A model generated the notes under the pieces. It did no database searches, was not told the origin of the DNA, and was given only the letters and a program-made list of their open reading frames with translations. The translations under genes were made by a program, and so were the position numbers. Of a DNA stretch of 14,209 nucleotides, positions 6,606-12,542 are shown in pieces. The stretch comes from an uncultured Collinsella sp. Lineage in GTDB: Bacteria; Actinomycetota; Coriobacteriia; Coriobacteriales; Coriobacteriaceae. Positions within the stretch are counted from its first letter, which is position 1. Every line of letters starts with the position of its first letter. The stretch lies in NCBI GenBank assembly GCA_938023705.1, contig CALJDJ010000009.1, positions 1 to 14,209 on the forward strand, written 5' to 3'.

Positions 6606-7463
6606 TTACTCTGCTTTGCCCACAGAGTTGAGGTTGGTCATGCGGATCTTAACCAGCTCGGTGATCTCGCGCATGCCCTCCTTGGCCGGCTTCTTGGGAT
6701 CGAAGCAGGCGGGGTTCTCGGCCATGTAGGCCATGAAGCCCTTGGTGTAGGCCTGACGCAGCTCGGTGGCGTAGTTGACCTTGCAGATGCCGTTCTTCAC
6801 AGCCTCGGCAACCTGCTCATCGGGCACACCGGAGGTGCCGTGCAGGACCAGCGGCACGTCGACGGCGTCGCGAATGGCCTTGACCACGGACTGCTCGATG
6901 TGCGGATCGCTCGTGTACACGCCGTGGCTGGTGCCAACGCCAATAGCGAGGGAGGTGCAGCCAGTGCGCTCGACGAACTCCTTGGCCTCGGCCGGATCGG
7001 TGTAGGGGCTCTCGCCCTCAACCGCGGGACCGTCGTCCTCCTTGCCGCCAACCTTACCGAGCTCAGCCTCGACGGGCACGCCCATGGCGCGACCAGCGTC
7101 GGCGACGGACTTGGTCAGGGCAATGTTGTCCTCGAAGGACTCGTGCGAGCCGTCAATCATGACAGAGGTGTAGCCGGTGCGGAAAGCCTGCATGCAGCGG
7201 TCATAGCCATCGCCGTGATCGAGGTGCAGGGCGACGGGCACGGAAGCGCGCTCGGCGGCAGCCTTGACCATGCCGTAGAAGTAGTCCAGACCAGCGGTCT
7301 TGATGGTGCCCGGGGTGGTCTGCATGATGACGGGGGACTTGGTCTCCTCGGCAGCAGCCAGAACGGCCATAACAAACTCGAGGTTCTCAACGTTGAACGC
7401 ACCAACGGCGTAGTGGCCGGCCTGAGCGTCCTTGAGCATCTTTTCGGTGGTAACAAGTGCCAT
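6606..7463 (-). CDS. Class II fructose-/tagatose-bisphosphate aldolase, 285 aa
   Basis: Zinc-dependent aldolase splitting fructose-1,6- or tagatose-1,6-bisphosphate into dihydroxyacetone phosphate and glyceraldehyde-3-phosphate. Family landmarks: FNVEN at 23-27, LHLDHGD at 79-85 with catalytic D82 and zinc ligand H83, EAELGKVGGKEDD at 132-144 including E134, GTSHGVY with zinc ligand H180, LHGTSG with zinc ligand H208, and phosphate-binding NYATEL at 230-235. The 285-residue length matches the short FbaA/GatY/KbaY group, and sequence alone does not separate fructose from tagatose specificity. I start at the ATG at 7463, because GAGAGGAG (7473-7480) precedes it by nine bases and the protein then begins MALVTTEKML as the family does; an upstream frame extension to 7604 has no family match. 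The divergent DeoR gene is the likely regulator. Confidence 0.92.
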   Translation of the reverse strand: MALVTTEKMLKDAQAGHYAVGAFNVENLEFVMAVLAAAEETKSPVIMQTTPGTIKTAGLDYFYGMVKAAAERASVPVALHLDHGDGYDRCMQAFRTGYTSVMIDGSHESFEDNIALTKSVADAGRAMGVPVEAELGKVGGKEDDGPAVEGESPYTDPAEAKEFVERTGCTSLAIGVGTSHGVYTSDPHIEQSVVKAIRDAVDVPLVLHGTSGVPDEQVAEAVKNGICKVNYATELRQAYTKGFMAYMAENPACFDPKKPAKEGMREITELVKIRMTNLNSVGKAE

Positions 7464-7685
7464 GAGCGTTTGCTCCTCTCCCTCGCCCGCATCTGGACAT
7501 CGGGCGTACGTGTCCGCAAGGCGTTTTACCTTGCGTTTTGCTTCGCTCATTGTATGAAATTCAACGGCTCTGCATGTGCGAGATATTGAGCCCATGCAGG
7601 TCAATACAGTCGTTTTTGAAAAGTAAACGGAAGGAATTGGAACTGAGTGGGCGTGTTCGATATTGAATTTTGGGCGTTCAGCGTC

Positions 7686-7700
7686 TTTCTTTTATAGAAA
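7686..7700. promoter_or_regulatory. Candidate DeoR operator 1
   Basis: TTTCT-TTTAT-AGAAA is a 5-5-5 inverted repeat that overlaps the candidate -10 TATAGA of the DeoR gene. It shares its TTTCT/AGAAA arms with the palindrome at 7721-7741. Sites built on TTTC/GAAA are known for several DeoR-family repressors of sugar genes. Confidence 0.4.
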
Positions 7701-7720
7701 AAGTAAGTAATCGAAAGGCG

Positions 7721-7741
7721 TTTTCTTACTTAAAAAGAAAA
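7721..7741. promoter_or_regulatory. Candidate DeoR operator 2
   Basis: TTTTCTT and AAGAAAA form a perfect 7-7-7 inverted repeat around ACTTAAA. It lies 58 bp before the DeoR start codon. A further AAGTAAG/CTTACTT pair (7702-7708 and 7725-7731) links the two candidate operators. Confidence 0.42.
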
Positions 7742-7798
7742 TGAACGAAAATAGACTCAACACAATTCCTGCAAATTTCAGACGATGATGGAGCGGAT

Positions 7799-8602
7799 AT
7801 GGCCCATGCAACAACCCGAGCTTTCGCCGATGAGCGCCGCGCCGCCATCATGGAGATGCTCGAACATAACGCCTCGGTGCAAGTGGCAGACATCGCCCAA
7901 ACCTTTGGCGTGTCCTCCGTCACCGCCCGCGCCGACCTGGACGCGCTCGCCGAATCCGGCAAGCTGCGTCGCACGCATGGCGGCGCCGTGTCGCTCCACA
8001 AACGCCTAACTGTCTCCACGCAAGATCGCCGCATCAACGTAAATGTCGCCGCCAAGCAGGCCATCGCACAAAGTGCCATCGAACTCGTCGGCAGCGGTGA
8101 CACCCTGCTCGTCGACTCGGGCACCACGGCGCTCGAGTTCGTCCGGCTCCTCGATCAGCGCGATGGTATCACCGTCATCACGGCCGACATTACCATTGCC
8201 GATTACATCGACGAGAGCATGCCCTCAGTCGATGTCGTCATGCCGGGCGGGGCGCTGCGCAAAGGCCATCGTTATCTGTACGGACCGCTCACTATGCAGG
8301 CGCTCCAAATGGTCCACGCCGATCTTGCCGTCATGTGCCCTGGAGCTTTTGTTCCCGGCTGCGGCTTTACGACCGACTTTCCGCAGATGGCCGAGACCAA
8401 AGCGGCTATGGTCGGTGCCGCCCGTCAAAGCGTCGCCCTTATGGACGCCAGCAAGGTTAACGGACGCGGCATGTACCGCTTTGCCGAGCTGACCGATGTC
8501 GACACCATCGTGATGGACCGTGATCCCGATGGCGCCGTCGCCACCTCAATCGCCGAGACCGCCGACGACGCCCGCCCAAATCTCGTCATCGCCGGCGCTT
8601 AA
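7799..8602 (+). CDS. DeoR/GlpR-family sugar-phosphate-responsive regulator, 267 aa
   Basis: DNA-binding repressor of carbohydrate metabolism. The N-terminal helix-turn-helix covers about 11-65: ERRAAIMEML, then VADIAQTFGVSSVTARADLDAL (29-50) with the recognition helix near 38-50, then the family hallmark RRTHGGA at 57-63. The C-terminal DeoRC sensor (about 80-255) has the phosphate-binding DSGTT at 106-110, PGGALRKG at 149-156 and DASKV at 216-220; in this family it binds a sugar phosphate. Length is normal. TGGAG (7789-7793), five bases before the ATG, supports the start. It is divergent from the bisphosphate aldolase, so fructose- or tagatose-derived phosphates are plausible effectors. A long hairpin follows its stop codon. 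Confidence 0.9.
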   Translation: MAHATTRAFADERRAAIMEMLEHNASVQVADIAQTFGVSSVTARADLDALAESGKLRRTHGGAVSLHKRLTVSTQDRRINVNVAAKQAIAQSAIELVGSGDTLLVDSGTTALEFVRLLDQRDGITVITADITIADYIDESMPSVDVVMPGGALRKGHRYLYGPLTMQALQMVHADLAVMCPGAFVPGCGFTTDFPQMAETKAAMVGAARQSVALMDASKVNGRGMYRFAELTDVDTIVMDRDPDGAVATSIAETADDARPNLVIAGA

Positions 8603-8604
8603 AC

Positions 8605-8645
8605 AAAAACCACCACAAAGGTGCCTGTCCCCTTTGTGGTGGTTG
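8605..8645. terminator. Long hairpin between DeoR and the flavodiiron gene (terminator / repeat element)
   Basis: A perfect 14-bp stem (8608-8621 with 8631-8644) encloses the nine-base loop TGCCTGTCC. It begins a few bases after the DeoR stop and lies between convergent genes. Only a short A-run (8605-8609) flanks one side, so it would terminate minus-strand transcripts better than plus-strand ones. On the minus strand the stem-loop junction reads GGGGACAGGCACC, a motif shared in part with the palindrome at 14160-14194, so this may also be a dispersed repeat. Confidence 0.65.
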
Positions 8646-8676
8646 TGATGGTTGAGCGTCAAAAGTGAACGTGTCG

Positions 8677-9837
8677 CTACTTGGAAAGCTCGTCGGCGAG
8701 GGCCTCGATCTGAGCGCGCGAGGCGTCGTTGAGCGAACCCAGGACGGTCACCTTATTCTGCGCCAGGGTGATGTCCTTCATGCCCTCGAGCTCCTTGGTC
8801 ATAACCTTGGCAGCTGCAGGCGCCCAGGAACCGGCCTCGACAAGCGCCACGGTACGGTTCTGGTAGGCATGCTCGGCGAGCGTGTGGATAAAGGTGCTCA
8901 TGAACGGGAAAACCTCGCCCTGATAGGTAATGGAGGCGAGCACCAGGCGGTCATAGCGGAACGCATCCTCAACGGCCTCGGCCATGTCGTCGCGAGCCAG
9001 GTCAAAGACGGAGACCTTCTGGCCGCGAGCCTCGAGCGCTGCGGCGAGCTCCTCGACGGCGGCCTTCAGATGGCCGTAGACGCTCGCATAGGCAATGGTG
9101 ATGCCCTCGTCCTCGGGCTGATAGCTCGACCAGGTGTTGTAGGTGTCGAGGTAGTAGCCCAGGTTCTCGGTCAGTACGGGGCCGTGAAGCGGGCAGATGA
9201 TCTGGATGTCCAGGTCGGCGGCCTTCTTGAGCACGGCCTGCACGAACTTGCCGAACTTACCGACGATGCCAAAGTAGTAGCGGCGCGCTTCGCAAGCCCA
9301 ACCCTCGGGGTCCTCGATGTCGTTGGCGCCAAACTTTCCAAAGCCGTCGGCGCTAAAGAGCACCTTATCGGTGGACTCGTAGGAGAAGAGTACCTCGGGC
9401 CAGTGCACGTTGGGGGCGCCGACAAACGTTAGGCTGTGACCGCCCAGATCGAGCACGTCGCCCTCTTTGACGACTATCTTGCGCTCGGGGAAATCGGTGC
9501 CAAAGAAGTTGACCATCATGCGGAAAGCGCCCATGCTTGCCACGATCTGTGCCTGGGGATAGCGCTCCATAAAGGCGGCGATGCCAGCGGAGTGATCGGG
9601 CTCCATATGATGGACAACCAGGTAGTCGGGCGTGCGACCGTCGAGCACGGCTTCGATGTTACCGAGCCACTCGTCGACAAAACCGCCGTCGACTGAATCG
9701 GCGACAGCAATCTTTTCGCCCAAGATAACGTAGCTGTTGTATGCCATACCGTTCTCGGACACATCGTACTGGCCCTCGAACAGGTCAATGTCGTGATCGT
9801 CGACGCCAACGTAGCGGATATCCTTGGTGATCTCCAT
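8677..9837 (-). CDS. FprA-family A-type flavodiiron protein (O2/NO reductase), 386 aa
   Basis: Cytoplasmic detoxifying enzyme that reduces O2 to water and/or NO to N2O at a diiron site, passing electrons from FMN. The N-terminal metallo-beta-lactamase-like domain (about 1-245) has the full ligand set: H77-x-E79-x-D81-H82 in HHMEPDHSAG, H145 in NVHWPE, D164 in SADGFG and H218 in CPLHGP. The C-terminal flavodoxin domain (about 246-386) begins ITIAYASVYGHLKAAVEEL, with the FMN phosphate loop. The length of about 390 residues without a rubredoxin tail is class A, so a separate rubredoxin or flavoprotein must feed it. AGGAGG (9847-9852) nine bases upstream supports the ATG at 9837 over an upstream extension to 9879. 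It is monocistronic by appearance, with its own promoter. Confidence 0.93.
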   Translation of the reverse strand: MEITKDIRYVGVDDHDIDLFEGQYDVSENGMAYNSYVILGEKIAVADSVDGGFVDEWLGNIEAVLDGRTPDYLVVHHMEPDHSAGIAAFMERYPQAQIVASMGAFRMMVNFFGTDFPERKIVVKEGDVLDLGGHSLTFVGAPNVHWPEVLFSYESTDKVLFSADGFGKFGANDIEDPEGWACEARRYYFGIVGKFGKFVQAVLKKAADLDIQIICPLHGPVLTENLGYYLDTYNTWSSYQPEDEGITIAYASVYGHLKAAVEELAAALEARGQKVSVFDLARDDMAEAVEDAFRYDRLVLASITYQGEVFPFMSTFIHTLAEHAYQNRTVALVEAGSWAPAAAKVMTKELEGMKDITLAQNKVTVLGSLNDASRAQIEALADELSK

Positions 9838-9853
9838 CAGGCAAAGCCTCCTA

Positions 9854-9877
9854 GATAGACAAAAGAGCCCGTCTATC
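9854..9877. promoter_or_regulatory. Inverted repeat overlapping the flavodiiron gene promoter
   Basis: GATAGAC-N10-GTCTATC is a perfect 7-bp inverted repeat. It overlaps the -10 and extends to two bases short of the AGGAGG ribosome binding site, so it could act as an operator in DNA or as a hairpin in the 5' leader. Confidence 0.4.
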
Positions 9878-9883
9878 ATAGCA
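9875..9883 (-). promoter_or_regulatory. Extended -10 promoter of the flavodiiron gene
   Basis: The minus strand reads TGCTATGAT, an extended -10 (TGn plus TATGAT, five of six to consensus). The -35 region has no good match, which an extended -10 tolerates. Transcription would start near 9868, giving a leader of about 30 bases. Confidence 0.5.
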
Positions 9884-9966
9884 CTCGGCTACATCCCAAC
9901 AGCTATCTACCGACATCCTTACCGATTGTTATTGATGTTCAACATATCACCGTTGACCTGCAGAAA

Positions 9967-10998
9967 CTATGCGCGCGGTGCCGCCGTACTATGTCGAACG
10001 ATGAGCTGACCGGGAATACGAATGGCAACAGTTTTGCCCGCCGTACCCGCCTCGGGAACCGCATGCTCAAACACCTCGCGTCCGCGCTGATGTAGATCGA
10101 ATCGCACGGTCGTGAGCTCGTTGTGTGCCACAAAATCATCGAGTGAATCGTCGACGCCCACTACGCTCACATCCTCGGGCACGCGCAGGCCACTATCGCG
10201 CAGCGCGGCGATGGCCCCGTTTGCCATCTGGTCGTTTGCCGCATAGATCGCCGTCATGGTGCGATCGTGCTCGGCCAGATATCTGCCGGCCTCGTAGCCG
10301 CTGTTGGCAGACCAGTCACCCTCGAGCGGCTCTACCGGCTCGATGTGTTTACGCTCGAGTGCATCCTGCCAACCGGCGCGACGAAACTGTTCGTCGACCG
10401 AGAACGACGGGCCGCCAATATAGCGAATCTGCTCGTGCCCCAGCTCAAACAGATGATCCATGAGCAACAGCGAACAACCGTAATGGTCGGAATCGACTGT
10501 GGTCACCCGCGGGTGCGCATACATGGTGACGATAACCGTGCCGATACCCGGTAACGGATCAAACGTCTCAAAATCGGGCGCCATACGGCTCATGCCGATG
10601 ATGATGCCGTCCACGGGCAGCGCGGCCATACGACGCGTTGCCTCGGCAAGCGAGAATTCCTCGGTCTTGGACATCTCGACCAGCGTGATGGCGCAATTAT
10701 GCTCGCGAGCTGCGCTGGCGATGCCGTCGATCATTGAGAGGTTCCCAAACTTGGTGACATCGTTGACGCACAGACCGACCGAATGGTAACGGCCGTCGCG
10801 CAGCGAGCGACCGGCATAACTCGGACGGAAGCCGAGCTCCTGCATGGCGGCTTGCACGCGCTGGCGCGTCTGCTCGTTGACGTTAGGGAGGCCGTTGGCA
10901 ACGCGCGAAACCGTCTGCTGCGAAACGCCAGCAGCGCGGGCGACGTCGGCCATGGAGACCGGACGCGTACCTGTATCGTTGGACGGGCGCCTTACCAC
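9967..10998 (-). CDS. LacI/GalR-family repressor, probable regulator of galK-galT, 343 aa
   Basis: Sugar-responsive DNA-binding regulator. The N-terminal helix-turn-helix is clear: SMADVARAAGVSQQTVSRVANG at 15-36 with recognition helix QQTVSRVA, followed by the hinge region QELGFRPSYAGRSLR at 53-67. The rest (about 70-335) is a periplasmic-binding-protein-like sensor: GIIIGMSR near 134-141, then VDSDHYG, IRYIGGP, AIYAANDQMANGAIAALRDSGLRVPEDVSVVGVDD, as in GalR/RbsR. The start is GTG at 10998, preceded by AAGGTGATC (about 11001-11009) at a suitable distance. It is divergent from galK-galT with three identical operator-like sites between them, one of them on its own upstream side, so self-control is likely. 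Galactose or a Leloir intermediate is the likely effector, by inference only. Confidence 0.92.
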   Translation of the reverse strand: MVRRPSNDTGTRPVSMADVARAAGVSQQTVSRVANGLPNVNEQTRQRVQAAMQELGFRPSYAGRSLRDGRYHSVGLCVNDVTKFGNLSMIDGIASAAREHNCAITLVEMSKTEEFSLAEATRRMAALPVDGIIIGMSRMAPDFETFDPLPGIGTVIVTMYAHPRVTTVDSDHYGCSLLLMDHLFELGHEQIRYIGGPSFSVDEQFRRAGWQDALERKHIEPVEPLEGDWSANSGYEAGRYLAEHDRTMTAIYAANDQMANGAIAALRDSGLRVPEDVSVVGVDDSLDDFVAHNELTTVRFDLHQRGREVFEHAVPEAGTAGKTVAIRIPGQLIVRHSTAAPRA

Positions 10999-11091
10999 AG
11001 GATCACCTTCACCCTCGCGAGATCTGAATAGCGTGCATGCCGGCCCGGGCAGAAATACGCCCCGCGCCGAAGCCCGCTATCGTCGGACGCA

Positions 11092-11104
11092 TGTTAACGT
11101 ACTC
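11092..11104 (+). promoter_or_regulatory. LacI-family operator copy 1
   Basis: TGTTAACGTACTC, 94 bp upstream of the LacI-family start codon. It carries a central ACGT, as many LacI-family operators have a central CG. On the minus strand it follows a -35-like TTGAAA (11110-11115), so binding here would block the regulator's own promoter. Confidence 0.6.
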
Positions 11105-11186
11105 TACTTTTTCAATCCGCAACTCTTCTGCTCTATAAGTCCATACGGCAATACCGTTCACGGCTGGATTTCTACCGATTACCAGA

Positions 11187-11215
11187 TTCTCAAAAAGTGA
11201 TAAGTGTTGTGTTAT
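11187..11215 (+). promoter_or_regulatory. Candidate galK-galT promoter
   Basis: TTCTCA (11187-11192) and TGTTAT (11210-11215) are separated by exactly 17 bp, each matching four of six consensus bases. Operator copy 2 begins at the next base, over the expected start of transcription near 11222, which is a classic repression arrangement. The match itself is only fair. Confidence 0.4.
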
Positions 11216-11228
11216 GAGTACGTTAACA
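11216..11228 (-). promoter_or_regulatory. LacI-family operator copy 2
   Basis: The same 13-bp sequence as copy 1, in inverted orientation (plus strand GAGTACGTTAACA). It sits at the likely transcription start of galK. Confidence 0.65.
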
Positions 11229-11278
11229 TAGCCCGTAACGTGCGGCATCGTAGATGCTGAGTTTATGCCACTTCAGAT

Positions 11279-11291
11279 TGTTAACGTACTC
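11279..11291 (+). promoter_or_regulatory. LacI-family operator copy 3
   Basis: Third exact copy of the 13-bp sequence, 45 bp before the galK start codon and in the galK 5' leader. Its position is 63 bp from copy 2, close to six helical turns, which suits repression by looping or a road-block. Confidence 0.6.
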
Positions 11292-11336
11292 ACTACGACG
11301 GAAAACTCGTCAGTATGCGCCAAGGAAAGGACCCTC

Positions 11337-12542
11337 ATGACCACCCCCGACGAAAAGACACTCGCCACGCTCACCAAGCTGTTTGAGGAGGAGTTTGGCC
11401 CCATCGGCGATCGCCAGGTGCTCTATGTGCACGCGCCCGGCCGTTCCGAGATCAGCGGCAACCACACCGATCACGAGGGCGGTCACGTTATCGCCGGCTC
11501 GCTCGATGTCGCCGTCGACGGCATTGCCGTGGCGACCGATTCCAACAAGGTTCGCGTCGCCGACGAGGGCTATCCTACGTTTGAGATCACGCTCGACACG
11601 CTGGATATTCAAGAGTCCGAGAAGGGCACGTCCGCAAGCCTCGTGCGCGGTATGGCCCACGAAATCGCTGCTCTGGGCGTTGAGCCCCAGGGCTTCGACT
11701 TTGCCTTTACCTGCTCCGTCCCCTCGGGTGGCGGCCTTTCTAGCTCCGCCGCTGTCGAGGCGGCTTACGGCCGCGCCATGGAGACGCTCTGGGGCGCGCC
11801 CGCCATTGAGCCCGTCGCGCTCGCCCAGATGAGCCAGCGCACCGAGAACAACTATTACGGCAAGCCCTGCGGTCTTATGGATCAGGCGGCTGTGTGCCTG
11901 GGCGGCCTCGCCTACATGGACTTTGAGGATCAGGCTCAGCCTAAGACCCAGAAGCTCGAGCTCAACTTTGAGGATCACGGCTATGCGCTCGTGCTCGTTA
12001 AGGTTGGCGCCGACCATGTGGCGGCTACCGACGACTACGCCGCCGTTCCGCGCGAGATGCAGGACGTCGCCGCCGAGTTTGGCAAGGCACGCCTGTGCGA
12101 GGTCAACGTTGCCGACTTTGACGCCAAGCTCCCCGAGCTGCGCGCCAAGCTGGGCGACCGCGCTTGCCTGCGTGCCGTTCACTACTGGTACGAGAACGGC
12201 CTGGTCGACAAGCGCTGGGCAGCCCTGAACGCTGGCGACATTGACCAGTTCCTGGTCCTGACGCGCGAGTCCGGCGCCAGCTCTGCCATGTACCTGCAGA
12301 ATGTTGTTGCCAAGCTGGGTTCCGAGCAGCCTTCCATGTATGCCCTGGCGCTGGCCGAGCACGTGCTCGACGGCCGCGGCGCCGTCCGTATCCACGGTGG
12401 CGGCTTTGGTGGCACCATCCAGGCCTTCGTGCCGCTCGATCTGGTCGACACCTTCATTGCCAAGATGAACGGCTGGCTGGGCGAGGGCTCTGCCCGTCAC
12501 TACGCCATCTCTGACAAGGGGGCTTACGCGGCATGGCTGTAA
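11337..12542 (+). CDS. galK: Galactokinase (GHMP kinase), 401 aa
   Basis: Phosphorylates galactose at C1 with ATP, the first committed step of the Leloir pathway, in the cytoplasm. GHMP features: substrate motif GRSEISGNHTDH at 35-46 with R36 and D45, ATP-binding PSGGGLSSSAA at 129-139, catalytic D182 in GLMDQAA, and motif 3 GGGFGGT at 354-360. The substrate motif departs from the usual GRxNxIGEHTDY: the Glu that contacts the sugar is N42. That variant is, from memory, a known branch in Gram-positive bacteria. The start is the ATG at 11337, preceded by AAAGGA (11326-11331) five bases away; the frame stays open upstream to 11265 but runs through operator copy 3 and has no family match. The gene overlaps galT by 10 bp. 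Confidence 0.92.
   Translation: MTTPDEKTLATLTKLFEEEFGPIGDRQVLYVHAPGRSEISGNHTDHEGGHVIAGSLDVAVDGIAVATDSNKVRVADEGYPTFEITLDTLDIQESEKGTSASLVRGMAHEIAALGVEPQGFDFAFTCSVPSGGGLSSSAAVEAAYGRAMETLWGAPAIEPVALAQMSQRTENNYYGKPCGLMDQAAVCLGGLAYMDFEDQAQPKTQKLELNFEDHGYALVLVKVGADHVAATDDYAAVPREMQDVAAEFGKARLCEVNVADFDAKLPELRAKLGDRACLRAVHYWYENGLVDKRWAALNAGDIDQFLVLTRESGASSAMYLQNVVAKLGSEQPSMYALALAEHVLDGRGAVRIHGGGFGGTIQAFVPLDLVDTFIAKMNGWLGEGSARHYAISDKGAYAAWL

Larger units (their letters stand above)
7464..7798. promoter_or_regulatory. Divergent control region between the aldolase and DeoR genes
   Basis: This 335-bp, AT-rich gap must hold both promoters. On the minus strand, TACAAT (7549-7554) is a fair -10 for the aldolase, giving a leader of about 80 bases, though the -35 is weak. 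TATTGA-N11-TCAATA (7584-7606) is an inverted repeat just upstream of it. For DeoR, TTGGGC (7670-7675) and TATAGA (7693-7698) are spaced 17 bp apart. The two stronger palindromes are listed separately. Confidence 0.45.

Noticed and set aside
6600..7589. 329-residue open frame antisense to the aldolase
   Set aside because: Low-complexity Gly/Leu/Val/His composition typical of antisense shadows; the aldolase has all catalytic residues.
7464..7604. N-terminal extension of the aldolase by 47 residues
   Set aside because: The extension has no family similarity, contains the candidate promoter, and the ATG at 7463 has a good binding site and the normal 285-residue length.
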